Shown in pieces: positions 19,617-27,610 of a stretch of 64,000 bases of DNA. The translations under genes and the position numbers were made by a program. The stretch's first letter is position 1, and each line of letters opens with the position of its first letter. Under the pieces are notes generated by a model that was not told where the DNA came from, did not search any database, and was given only the letters and a program-made list of their open reading frames with translations. The DNA comes from Achromobacter sp. AONIH1 (lineage in GTDB: Bacteria; Pseudomonadota; Gammaproteobacteria; Burkholderiales; Burkholderiaceae_B), in contig NZ_CP026124.1 of assembly GCF_002902905.1 (NCBI RefSeq), forward strand, positions 496,001-560,000. Reading direction: 5' to 3'.

Positions 19617-20615
19617 TCAGTTCGCCGTGATCTGCTTTTTCTGGACCAGCGCCTGCCAGCGAGCCGACTCCTGCACGATCTCCTCCTTGAGCGGGCCGGG
19701 CGGCTTCACCGCCGCGGACATGCCCTGCTCCTCGAAGTAACGCTTCATGCCGGGCTGCTCCACGGCCGTCTTGAGATCGGCCAGCAGCCGGTCCACGATG
19801 GGCTGGGGCGTGCCCGCCGGCGTCATCAGCGCGAACCAGCCGGTATATTCGAAGCCGGGCACGCCCGCCTCGGCCACGGTGGGCACATCCGGCAGCAGCG
19901 GCGAGCGCTCCTTGCCCGTGACGGCCAGCGCGCGCAGACGGTCGCCCTTGAGCAAGGGAGTGATGGCATTGATGTTGGCGACGGCCACTTCCACCACGCC
20001 CGCCATCAGGTCCGAATAGGCCGGCCCTTCGCCCTTGTAGGGTACGTGCACCAGCTTGACGCCCGCCGCGTCGCTGAAGGCCTCGCCCGCCATGTGCGTC
20101 TGGCTGCCCACGCCGGCAGAAGAGAAGTTGAGCTTGCCCGGCCGCGCCTGGGCATAGGCGATCAGCTCCCGGATGTTCTTCACCGGCAGGCCGGCGTTCA
20201 CCGTCACGACCATGGGCCCGCTGGCCACCTTGCCGACCAGGCTGAAGTTGTCCAGCGAATACGGCAGCTTGCCGTAGATAAACTGGTTGACGGTGAACAT
20301 GCTGCCCGATGCCAGCAGCAGGGTATAGCCGTCGGCGGGCGACAGGGCCACCGCCTGCGCACCCACGCTGCCGCCGGCGCCGGCGCGGTTCTCGACGATC
20401 ACGTTCTGCTTCAGGCGCTTGCCCAGCTCGGACGCCAGCGCCCGCCCCAGGAAGTCCGTCGCGCCGCCGGCCGCGAAGGGCACGACGATGCGGACGACCC
20501 GGTCGTCGGGCCATTGCGCGCGCGCCGGCGTCGCGAGCAGCGGCGTCAGCATCAAGGCACAGGCGAGCGTCCTGGCGAAACGCCTGCGGTGTTGGGGGTG
20601 AACCATGTGCGGCAT
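19617..20615 (-). CDS. Bug-family (TctC-like) periplasmic solute-binding protein
   Basis: The 332-residue protein has a signal peptide (residues 1-33, ending TPARA|QWP) and the TctC fold. Motifs are RIVVPFAAGGATDFLGR (phosphate-like loop for a carboxylate), VIVENRAGAGGSVGAQAVA, HVPYKGEGPAYSDLMAG and RLRALAVTG. The start ATG follows AAGGAG. Bug proteins bind dicarboxylates, nicotinate or amino acids; none of the residues tells which. The usual TctA and TctB membrane subunits are absent, so it is an orphan. It lies between the LysR and TauE genes of the dicarboxylate cluster, so its ligand is probably the cluster's substrate. Confidence 0.9.
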   Translation of the reverse strand: MPHMVHPQHRRRFARTLACALMLTPLLATPARAQWPDDRVVRIVVPFAAGGATDFLGRALASELGKRLKQNVIVENRAGAGGSVGAQAVALSPADGYTLLLASGSMFTVNQFIYGKLPYSLDNFSLVGKVASGPMVVTVNAGLPVKNIRELIAYAQARPGKLNFSSAGVGSQTHMAGEAFSDAAGVKLVHVPYKGEGPAYSDLMAGVVEVAVANINAITPLLKGDRLRALAVTGKERSPLLPDVPTVAEAGVPGFEYTGWFALMTPAGTPQPIVDRLLADLKTAVEQPGMKRYFEEQGMSAAVKPPGPLKEEIVQESARWQALVQKKQITAN

Positions 20616-20711
20616 GTCAGTCTCCTTGGATTCCCGGACCCGGGAGCCCTCCGGTGCGTGCCGGCGGGCGTTTTTACAGGCACCAGCGTTTCTTGAGGCA
20701 ACAGCTCTCCC

Positions 20712-20729
20712 TCGGGCCGATCGGCCCGA
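20712..20729. repeat. 18-bp perfect palindrome between LysR and Bug genes
   Basis: TCGGGCCGATCGGCCCGA reads the same on both strands. It sits 97 bases upstream of the Bug gene start and 39 bases beyond the LysR stop. As RNA it forms a 7-bp stem with a GATC loop, with no T-run. It could be an operator for the Bug-TauE pair or a stabilising hairpin at the end of the LysR message. A second imperfect hairpin (9 pairs with one mismatch, about 20649-20672) followed by GTTTTT lies just below on the plus strand, with no plus-strand gene to end. Confidence 0.45.
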
Positions 20730-20767
20730 CGTATACCGGAGGAAGCTACGTGGAATGCGACGGTTGC

Positions 20768-21670
20768 CTAGCGCGAGCCGGCCCGTTCTTTTTCTTGGCT
20801 GTCGGCGCAAACCGACTTCAGCGCCTCGAGCAGCAGGCGCGAAAGATGAGACCTCGGGTTCTCCTTGGGAACCAGGATGCCCAGCCGTCGGGTCACCGTC
20901 GGCGAGCCAAAGGGAATCACGCGGATGGTGGCGGGGAACTCGTTCTTCACGCCCCGGGCCGGCACCACCGAGGCGCCCAGGCCATTGGCGACCATGGCCA
21001 CCACGCCTTCCAGGTTGTCGATCTCCATGGTCGAGCGCACCACGATCTGGCGCCGCAGGATCTCCTCCTGCACCAGGTGGCCGACGCGCGCCAGGCGATT
21101 GAAGCGCACGTAGGGCGTCTGCTCCAGCACCTCCTGGTCGCTCGCGCCCTTGACCGAGCGGTGGGCGATGACGACCAGCTGCTCATCGACGAAGGGCAGG
21201 AAATCCAGGTCCGATCGCGGCACCTCGGGCTCGGTCACGATGGCCACGTCCAGCTGCCGGTGGTGCACCGCGCGTTCCAGGTCGTGCGTGAGACCCGTGG
21301 TGACGTGAACCTCCAGGCCATGGCCCTGCTTCTGCAGATGGCGCAGCGCCAGCGGCAGTACGCCGGAGGCGCAGGTATGCACGCTGCCCAGCTTGAGCAG
21401 GCCCGCGCCGGTGCCCTTCTTCAGCGCCGCGCTCATGCTTTCCCAGTGCGCGATCAGGTCGCGCGCGCGGTGCACCAGCGCCAGCCCGGCGTCGGTCAGG
21501 ACCGGCGGGCGGCGGCTGCGGTCGAAGATCGCGATCTCCAGTTCCTCTTCCAGCGCCCGCACCTGCATGCTGACGGCCGACAACGACAGGCCGATGCGAT
21601 TGCCGGCCTCGGCGAAGCTGCCGCAGTCGGCGATCGCGATCAGGGTGTAGAGCGTCCGGATATCCATCAT
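20768..21670 (-). CDS. LysR-family transcriptional regulator
   Basis: The 300-residue protein has the LysR winged helix (DIRTLYTLIAIADCGSFAEA, then NRIGLSLSAVSMQVRALEEE) and an effector domain with GVLPLALRHLQ, LDVAIVTEPEVPRSDLDFLP and VAMVANGLGASVVP. It lies in line with the dicarboxylate genes, 48 bases after the amidohydrolase, rather than divergent from them. It is the most likely regulator of the whole 18798-27393 series; the ATTGAT/ATCAAT site upstream of the first gene is a candidate target. Confidence 0.9.
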   Translation of the reverse strand: MMDIRTLYTLIAIADCGSFAEAGNRIGLSLSAVSMQVRALEEELEIAIFDRSRRPPVLTDAGLALVHRARDLIAHWESMSAALKKGTGAGLLKLGSVHTCASGVLPLALRHLQKQGHGLEVHVTTGLTHDLERAVHHRQLDVAIVTEPEVPRSDLDFLPFVDEQLVVIAHRSVKGASDQEVLEQTPYVRFNRLARVGHLVQEEILRRQIVVRSTMEIDNLEGVVAMVANGLGASVVPARGVKNEFPATIRVIPFGSPTVTRRLGILVPKENPRSHLSRLLLEALKSVCADSQEKERAGSR

Positions 21671-21718
21671 GCGGGCCTTGGTTCAGGGCGGGGTGGGCGA
21701 CACGGGGTGGGCGACAGT

Positions 21719-22567
21719 CTATGGGTTCCGCGCCGGGATGCCCAGCAGCCTGCACGCATTGCCGCCCATTATCTTCCTCAGGTTCTCTTCCCTGATCGGC
21801 AGGCTTTCGAACCACGACTTGTATTCCCGCACCGGACAGAGCGGGAAGGAACTGGCATAGAGCATCCGGTCCGACAGGAAGCCATCGGCCGCCTTCACGT
21901 ATTCCTCCCAGCCCGGCATGCGCGAGAAGTACATATCGGGCGACAGCCACAGGTTCTGGCGTCGGAAGCCCAGGTGCAGGATCTCGTTGACCCAGGGCCA
22001 GCCGCCATGCGCGACCACCACGTTCAGGGTCGGGAAATCGGCCAGCACCCGGTCGGTGCGGATCGGGTCCGAATAGCTCAGGTCGGGCCCGGCCGTGCCG
22101 CCGACCATCATGATGACGGGCACGCCCACGTCCTCGCAGTGGCCATAGATCGGATACAGCCGCCGGTCGTCGGCGTGCATCGGCACGGGGTAGGAACCCG
22201 GCTCGATATTGATCAGCCTGAAGCCGTCCGCCAGCGCCTGGTCGATGGTCCGGCAGGCCCGCCGGCGGTCGGTCGGGTCGATCGAGGCCGCGCCGATGAA
22301 GCGGCCCGGATGCGCGGCCACGATCTGGCGCACGTCCTCGTTCGGCACGCTGCCCAGCACGCCGGCCAATCGGCCCACGACCACGCCGGCGTCGACGCCG
22401 GCGGCCTCCATTTCCCCCAGCAGCAGGTCCATGGACTGCTGCTGCGCGGCCGGCGAGGGCGTGAAGCCCACGGTGCGCGTGAAGCCGTCGCGCCGCGCGC
22501 CGGCCGAGTACATCAGCGTGTCGAGGAAACCGCCGACGGGCGGCCTCAGGCGGAAATCGATGATCAT
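21719..22567 (-). CDS. Amidohydrolase-family (metal-dependent TIM-barrel) hydrolase or decarboxylase
   Basis: The 282-residue protein belongs to the Amidohydro_2 group (lactonases, ACMSD-like decarboxylases, dicarboxylate hydrolases). Features are IIDFRLRPP at the N-terminus in place of the usual HxH, GRFIGAASIDPTD, VVVAHGGWPWVNEILHLG (His of the barrel) and a C-terminal LRKIMGGNACRLLGI, the family's usual 'I..GNA..LLG' ending. The first metal motif is RLRPP, not DxHxH, so metal use may differ from the classic members. The start at 22567 has GGAAGA upstream; an ATG 21 bases earlier is possible. It follows the hydro-lyase genes on the same strand, so it may hydrolyse a lactone or ester that feeds them. 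Confidence 0.78.
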   Translation of the reverse strand: MIIDFRLRPPVGGFLDTLMYSAGARRDGFTRTVGFTPSPAAQQQSMDLLLGEMEAAGVDAGVVVGRLAGVLGSVPNEDVRQIVAAHPGRFIGAASIDPTDRRRACRTIDQALADGFRLINIEPGSYPVPMHADDRRLYPIYGHCEDVGVPVIMMVGGTAGPDLSYSDPIRTDRVLADFPTLNVVVAHGGWPWVNEILHLGFRRQNLWLSPDMYFSRMPGWEEYVKAADGFLSDRMLYASSFPLCPVREYKSWFESLPIREENLRKIMGGNACRLLGIPARNP

Positions 22568-22619
22568 TGCCGTGTCTTCCCTATCCATGTGTTGACGGCC
22601 TGGCGCCAGCCGGCGGCCG

Positions 22620-23300
22620 CTACATCACTTCGTCCTTGCGGTCGTCGGTTTCGCCGTAGCGATGCAGCGCGGGCGGCTTCAGCCCGGCGTAGAGCCGTTC
22701 GATGCCCGCGTTGATCGTCTCGGCGTGCTGCGCGAACAGGGAGTTCCCTGCCAGATCGCTTTCCACGATGAAGGGGCCGAAATTCTCGACATCGAACAGC
22801 CACATCGCCTGCGCGATGCCCAGCTCGTCCAGCCAGTGCACCTCGCGCACGCGCTTGATGCCACGCCCCAGCAGCGCGCCGGTGCCGTAGCCCACCGTCG
22901 TCAGGTAGATCGCGCCGCCGGGCGCCAGCACCCGCTTGTAGTCGTCCGCCGGCATGCCGCCCTTGCCGATCAGGATGCGGCAGCCGGTTTCCTCCAGCCA
23001 GCGCGGAATCCATTTGGAAAAGCGGAACGAGGCCGTGGCCGTGACGGCGCCGACCCGGTAGCCGCCCTGCCCGTCCGGCGCGGCGGCCGGCGAGCAGTGG
23101 AAGTTCACGTTGCTGAGCGCGCGCAGGTCCACCGGCGGCGCCAGCCCTTCGTCCAGCACCTTCTTGTAGACGCCCTCGCGCGCCGTGTAGACCAGGCCGT
23201 TCAGGTACACGGCCGAGCCCAGCTCCAGCCGGGCGATGTCCTCGGTCCGGGCCGGCAGGTCCAGGTGGAAGACCTTGATGTCATCGTCCTTGCTTACCAT
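22620..23300 (-). CDS. Class I fumarate hydratase / tartrate dehydratase, beta subunit
   Basis: The 226-residue protein is the small (C-terminal, Fumerase_C) subunit of a class I [4Fe-4S] hydro-lyase: LVYTAREGVYKKVLDEG, NFHCSPAA, GAVTATASFRFSKWIP, ILIGKGGMPADD and a C-terminal WLFDVENFGPFIVESDLAGN. The subunit covers the swivelling beta-barrel domain. Its ATG overlaps the alpha-subunit stop by 7 bases, so they are made as a pair. Known substrates of such two-subunit enzymes are fumarate/malate, tartrate and mesaconate/citramalate; the sequence alone does not decide. Confidence 0.9.
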   Translation of the reverse strand: MVSKDDDIKVFHLDLPARTEDIARLELGSAVYLNGLVYTAREGVYKKVLDEGLAPPVDLRALSNVNFHCSPAAAPDGQGGYRVGAVTATASFRFSKWIPRWLEETGCRILIGKGGMPADDYKRVLAPGGAIYLTTVGYGTGALLGRGIKRVREVHWLDELGIAQAMWLFDVENFGPFIVESDLAGNSLFAQHAETINAGIERLYAGLKPPALHRYGETDDRKDEVM

Positions 23301-24229
23301 TCGACCGTCTCCCGGCGCAGATAGGGGGTGAACCATTGCGGATCGGTTCGATATTCGATGCGGCCGTCGGCGTGGATGCGCGCGGTGGCGCGGCGCGACG
23401 ACAGGCAGAACGTATGCAGGCTGATCGGCATGCCGCCGGTATGCGTGTAGCCGCATTCGATATGGCAATCGACCACCATGCCCGAGCCGACGAAACCCAT
23501 CGCGCCCATGCCGATGGCGTTGCCCAGCTTCATCAATTCCAGTTCCAGCTCGGCGACCCTGGGATCCGGATTGCGGTCGCCCACGGTGCGCAGGCAGGCG
23601 GCCTGCTTGCCCAGCTGCATGCAGGTGTCCTTGGAGCCGCCCAGGCCGATGCCGACGATGGCCGGCTGACAGGCCAGGCCGCGCTTGCCGAAGGCGATCA
23701 GCGTGTCCAGCACGAAGCGCTTGATGCCGTCGATGCCGTCGCCCGGAAACAGCATGCGGTAGTCGGTGCCGAACAGTCCGCCCTTGTGCACGGTGGTGAT
23801 GTCGATCCAGTCGGCGTCGGGCTCGAAGGACCATTCCACCTCCGGCGCGTTCAGGCCCACGTTGTTGTTGTGATCGGTGCGCCAGAGCGGATGGACGCGG
23901 TTGGGCCGCAGCGGGATCGACACCGTGCCTTCGGCGGTGGCGTGGCGCAGCGCGCGCTCGATGGCGACGAAACCCGACTCGACCGAGGCATGGTTGCCGA
24001 CCTTCACGTAGTAGCGCGGCAGGCCCGTGTCCGCGCACATGGGGCGGCGGTCCTGGTCCGCCGCCTCCCAGTTCTCGACCATGGCGTGAATCACGAAGCG
24101 CGGCAGCTTGCCGGTCTCGGTCTTGCGCAGCTCCAGGATGCCCTGTTTGTAATCATCCGGGATCTCGATCGCCGCGCGGCGCATGATCTCCAGCGCGGCC
24201 TCCTCGATCTTGTTTATCGGTATCTGCAT
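23294..24229 (-). CDS. Class I fumarate hydratase / tartrate dehydratase, alpha subunit
   Basis: The 311-residue protein is the large Fe-S subunit. Candidate cluster cysteines are C65 (MCADTGLPRYYV), C187 (LACQPAIVGIGLGG) and C259 (HIECGYTHTGGMP). Substrate motifs include RPNRVHPLWRTDHNNNVG. It begins 10 bases after the flavoprotein stop, so hydro-lyase and dehydrogenase complex are on one message. A desaturase producing an ene-dioate followed by a hydratase acting on it is the logical reading. Confidence 0.92.
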   Translation of the reverse strand: MQIPINKIEEAALEIMRRAAIEIPDDYKQGILELRKTETGKLPRFVIHAMVENWEAADQDRRPMCADTGLPRYYVKVGNHASVESGFVAIERALRHATAEGTVSIPLRPNRVHPLWRTDHNNNVGLNAPEVEWSFEPDADWIDITTVHKGGLFGTDYRMLFPGDGIDGIKRFVLDTLIAFGKRGLACQPAIVGIGLGGSKDTCMQLGKQAACLRTVGDRNPDPRVAELELELMKLGNAIGMGAMGFVGSGMVVDCHIECGYTHTGGMPISLHTFCLSSRRATARIHADGRIEYRTDPQWFTPYLRRETVEW

Positions 24230-24239
24230 GGTGCGCGCC

Positions 24240-25979
24240 TTATGCCTGGGGAGTGCCGGCTTCGCCGTCGATCAGCGACTGGCCGGGTTGAACGATGTCG
24301 AAGGAAACCGGAACCATGTCCAGCCGCAGATCGCCGTCCGGCGCGCTGACGCGCGTGTAGCGGCTGGCGTGCAGATCGCCCGGTTCCGGGAAGTCCTCGC
24401 GGAAGTGCGCGCCGCGGCTGTTCTCGCGCGCCAGCGCCGACACGGTGATGACCCTGGAGATATCGACCAGGCTTTCCAGGTTGAGCCAGTCGTGCCAGGT
24501 CAGGTTATAGCGGCGGTCGCCATCGGCCACGCCGATGCCGCGCAGCGCGGCATGGTGGGCCTCCACGGCGTCCAGGCCGCGCTCCATCGCGGCGCGCTGG
24601 CGCAGCACGCCGACGTCGTCCCACATGGTCCGCGCCAGCTGGTCGCGCAATTCATGGATGCGGCCGGCCGGCTTCGAAAAAGGGTATTCCGCGCGCTCGA
24701 AGCCGCGCGCGATGGCGCGCGGATCCGGATCGCGCCAGCGGCCGTTCGCGGCCACGTGCGCGGCCATCGAATCGCCGGCGATGCCGCCGAACACGGTGGA
24801 GTTCGCCACGCCATTGCCGCCGAGCCGGTTGGCGCCATGCACGCCGCCGCAGTCCTCGCCCGCCGCGTACAGCCCCGGCGACGCGGTCGAGCCGTCGACG
24901 TTGAACTCCACGCCACCCATCAGATAGTGCGCGGTCGGCACCACCTCGACCTTGCCGCCCGCCAGGTCGAAGCCGCAGTCCTTGCAGCGGTTGACCATGC
25001 CGGGGAAGGTCCTGGCGACTTTCTCCGGACCCAGGTGGCTCATCTGGATGTACACGCCGCCCATGGGACCGGTGCGTCCGGCGCGCATTTCCGCGTAGAT
25101 GCCCCGGCTGACCACGTCGCGCGTGGCGCGTTCGCCGCGCTTGTCGTAGTTGGCCATGAAGCGCTCGCCGTCGCCATTGAGCAGATAGCCGCCGGCGCCG
25201 CGCAGTCCTTCTTCCAGCACCGTGCCCGTCATGCGGGTGTCGGGGCCGCCCAGCAGGCCCGTCGGATGGAACTGCACCATCTCCATGTCGCGCAGCGACA
25301 GGCCGTAGCGCAGCGCCATGGCCAGGCCGTCGCAGGTCTTGTCGCCGGACGGCGTGTGATAGCGATACATCGTCGGCCCGGCGCCGGTGGCCAGCAGCAC
25401 GGCCTTGGCCTGGATCAGCCGGTAGCCGCCCGTGCGCATGTCGATGAACAGCACGCCGGCGATGCCCGAGCCATCGGCGGCGGGAATCAGCTCGATGGCT
25501 CGGTGCTCCTCCAGCTCTTCGACGTCCACCGCACGCACCTGCTCCATCAGCCGGTTGATGATCTCGATGCCGGTCAGGTCGGCCTTGTGCACGGTGCGGT
25601 CGAAGCTCTGGCCGGCGAAGGCCTTGGAATGCAGCGAGCCGTCGGGATTGCGGTCGAAGAAGCAGCCGATCTCGTTTTCCAGCTCGCGCACGCGTTCGAC
25701 CGCGCCCTCGACCAGGCGCCAGGCCAGGTCCTGCCGTGGCAGCCACTTGCCGCCTTCGATGGTGTCCATGAAATGCCGCTCCACCGAATCGCCGGCGGAC
25801 AGCGCGACGTTGTAGCCGCCCTGCACCATGCGGGTACAGCCGCACTTGCCCAGCAGCCCCTTCACCGTCACGGTCACGCGCAGGTCCGGGTTCGCCTTCT
25901 TCGCGTGCAGCGCCGCGAACAGGCCGGCGCCGCCGGTGCCCAGTATCAGGATGTCGGTCTTGTGTTGTTCGATCTGCAT
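24240..25979 (-). CDS. Fumarate reductase/succinate dehydrogenase-like flavoprotein subunit
   Basis: The 579-residue protein has the FAD-binding ILGTGGAGLFAALHA (residues 12-26), FHPTG in the capping domain, GEDCGGVHGANRLGGNGVAN and the C-terminal helical domain with WHDWLNLESLVDISRVI. It should oxidise or reduce a succinate-like acid. The unusual point is the flavin-attachment site: FrdA and SdhA have S-H-T, where the His carries covalent FAD, but here it is GKCGCTRMVQGG, with Cys48 at the His position. FAD is thus probably bound without the His link, which usually lowers its potential and favours reduction. It is embedded with its own Fe-S and two membrane subunits. Confidence 0.9.
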   Translation of the reverse strand: MQIEQHKTDILILGTGGAGLFAALHAKKANPDLRVTVTVKGLLGKCGCTRMVQGGYNVALSAGDSVERHFMDTIEGGKWLPRQDLAWRLVEGAVERVRELENEIGCFFDRNPDGSLHSKAFAGQSFDRTVHKADLTGIEIINRLMEQVRAVDVEELEEHRAIELIPAADGSGIAGVLFIDMRTGGYRLIQAKAVLLATGAGPTMYRYHTPSGDKTCDGLAMALRYGLSLRDMEMVQFHPTGLLGGPDTRMTGTVLEEGLRGAGGYLLNGDGERFMANYDKRGERATRDVVSRGIYAEMRAGRTGPMGGVYIQMSHLGPEKVARTFPGMVNRCKDCGFDLAGGKVEVVPTAHYLMGGVEFNVDGSTASPGLYAAGEDCGGVHGANRLGGNGVANSTVFGGIAGDSMAAHVAANGRWRDPDPRAIARGFERAEYPFSKPAGRIHELRDQLARTMWDDVGVLRQRAAMERGLDAVEAHHAALRGIGVADGDRRYNLTWHDWLNLESLVDISRVITVSALARENSRGAHFREDFPEPGDLHASRYTRVSAPDGDLRLDMVPVSFDIVQPGQSLIDGEAGTPQA

Positions 25980-25980
25980 C

Positions 25981-26325
25981 TCAGATGACTCCAGCGATGA
26001 ACACCAGGCCGATCGCCATCGACACGGCGAAGCCCCAGCCTATCCAGCCGTTGCGGGCATTGCGCGTCGAACGCCAGGGCAACAGTTCCAGCGCCAGCAG
26101 GCGCAGGCCGAAACACAGGTGCAACGCCAGCAGCAGGACCAGCCCCCATTCGCCGACCTTCATCGCCGGCATGTCGGACAGCTTCAGGAAGCGGTCGAAA
26201 CGGGCCTCGTCCAGCGCCATGCCGAGCACGTAGAAATGCACCGGCAGGAACAGCGCCAGCGCCAGGCCGGACAGGCGATGGCCCAGGAAGGCCCAGTACG
26301 CCTGGTGATTGCGCGCGGACTTCAT
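25981..26325 (-). CDS. SdhD/FrdD-like membrane anchor subunit
   Basis: The 114-residue protein has three hydrophobic helices (about 15-38, 52-78 and 90-113) and begins MKSARNHQAYWAFLGHRLSG. The pattern HRLSGLALALFLPVHF is the quinone/heme anchor signature, with His at the start of helix 1 and at its end (HRLSG, PVHFYVLG). An in-frame longer start exists but is Gly/Arg-rich noise. It overlaps the other anchor gene by ATGA (26322-26325) and stops 1 base before the flavoprotein start. Confidence 0.85.
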   Translation of the reverse strand: MKSARNHQAYWAFLGHRLSGLALALFLPVHFYVLGMALDEARFDRFLKLSDMPAMKVGEWGLVLLLALHLCFGLRLLALELLPWRSTRNARNGWIGWGFAVSMAIGLVFIAGVI

Positions 26326-26657
26326 TGCAGCAGCCCTCCCACGGCGGCCACCGCGCGCAGGCCCAGGAACAGGATCGTCGCGCCGAAGGCCAGCCCGATA
26401 CAGGAGGACGCGCGCCGGCCCAGCCGCAGCCATTCGACCAGGATGTTGCGCAGGCCGATGGGCACGTGGACGGCGACGCAGGCCACGAACAGCCCGTAGA
26501 ACAGGATCCAGGCCCAGCTGCCCTGGGTACGCGACAGCACGGCGCCGGCGCTCAGGCCGCCGCGCACGGCGTAGATGATGAGTCCCAGATGCACGAGAAC
26601 GAAAGGCGCCATGGCCATCGCCGTAAGGCGTTGGAGCGCGAACAGGCGGGCCTCCAT
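26322..26657 (-). CDS. SdhC/FrdC-like membrane anchor subunit
   Basis: The 111-residue protein has three transmembrane helices (about 8-30, 45-66 and 84-108). The early RLTAMAMAPFVLVHLGLI supplies the conserved Arg and His, and AVHVPIGLRNILVEWL matches the second helix of anchor subunits with its His. With its partner it would hold the complex in the inner membrane and pass electrons to or from quinone. It starts 1 base after the iron-sulfur subunit stop. Confidence 0.83.
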   Translation of the reverse strand: MEARLFALQRLTAMAMAPFVLVHLGLIIYAVRGGLSAGAVLSRTQGSWAWILFYGLFVACVAVHVPIGLRNILVEWLRLGRRASSCIGLAFGATILFLGLRAVAAVGGLLQ

Positions 26658-26658
26658 G

Positions 26659-27393
26659 TCAGCCCCCCTTGAGCAGGTTGATCAGCGAGCTGCGCTTCAG
26701 GCCGGCGATGCTGCCGGTCGGGCTGAGGTCGACCGGACAGTGCTTCATGCAGCTGCCCTGCGTGTGACAGGAATTGCAGCCGCTGCCCGAGGTCGCCTGG
26801 CGCAACACGTCCTTGGGATCGGCATGGCGTTCGTCGTTGTACAGCGTCCAGGCGCGGTTCAACGCCGCCGGCCCGAGATACTCCGGGTCCCAGGACACCA
26901 CGTCACAGGCCGCGTAGCACACGCCGCAGTTGATGCATTCGATGGCGGCGTCGGCCTGCTTGCGCTTCTTGCTCTGCGGCGACACCATCGCCGGCGGATC
27001 GTGGCGCGTTGCCGTGCCCACGAAGGTGTTGCCGGCGCGCATCCATTTCTGGAAGAACTCGCGCATGTCGACCACCAGGTCCTTGATGCGCGGCATGTTG
27101 CGCAGCGGCTCGATGACGATCACGCCGTCTTCCTCGACCCGGCTCACGTGCGTGCGACAGGTCCAGCGCGGCTTGCCATTGACGGTCATCGCACAGGAAC
27201 CGCACACGCCCACGCGACAGGCGTAGCGATAGGACAGACCGGGTTCCAGCGTGCGCTGGACTTCGGTGACCACGTCCAGCACGGTCTGGTTGTCGCGCCA
27301 CGGCACCGAATAGACCGTGAATTCGCCATCGCCGGCGCCGCGTGAAATGCGGACGGTTAGCTGTCGCGGCGTCGTGTTTTTTTCGCTGTCCAT
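26659..27393 (-). CDS. SdhB/FrdB-like iron-sulfur subunit
   Basis: The 244-residue protein carries the three clusters of this family. The [2Fe-2S] ligands are C59, C64, C67 and C79 (YACRVGVCGSCAM). The ferredoxin motif CINCGVCYAACD gives C153, C156, C159 and C163. The last group is GCNSCHTQGSCMKHCP with C206, C209, C215 and C219. The start MDSEKN is preferred over an ATG 27 bases upstream. It is the first gene of the operon; an AT-rich promoter region with a perfect ATTGAT/ATCAAT repeat lies 50 bases upstream. Confidence 0.92.
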   Translation of the reverse strand: MDSEKNTTPRQLTVRISRGAGDGEFTVYSVPWRDNQTVLDVVTEVQRTLEPGLSYRYACRVGVCGSCAMTVNGKPRWTCRTHVSRVEEDGVIVIEPLRNMPRIKDLVVDMREFFQKWMRAGNTFVGTATRHDPPAMVSPQSKKRKQADAAIECINCGVCYAACDVVSWDPEYLGPAALNRAWTLYNDERHADPKDVLRQATSGSGCNSCHTQGSCMKHCPVDLSPTGSIAGLKRSSLINLLKGG

Positions 27394-27442
27394 GTCTGCC
27401 CCAAGGCGGCGGTGAGCCATGGGAAGATTCTAGGAATCGCGA

Positions 27443-27456
27443 ATTGATGAATCAAT
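27443..27456. promoter_or_regulatory. Inverted repeat in promoter of the dicarboxylate operon
   Basis: ATTGAT (27443-27448) and ATCAAT (27451-27456) are perfect arms with a 2-base spacer. They lie in the sharply AT-rich stretch 50 bases upstream of the iron-sulfur subunit ATG. Size and position fit a LysR-type or similar regulator site; the LysR gene at 20768-21670 is the natural candidate. No sure -35/-10 pair could be fixed. The rest of the 217-base gap to the Lrp gene (27394-27610) shows nothing more. Confidence 0.5.
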
Positions 27457-27610
27457 ATTAATTAGGTTGATATTTTTTGAAGATAAAGCGAGCCCGCCAG
27501 AGACGGGAACGCCGGGCGGCCGCCCCCTATCGCGGCGAATCGCTCAAGCAAGTGCAGTCGGAAACACCCGCCTCAGCCATCGCGCGACGCCAGTCCGGGC
27601 GCGCGGCGCC

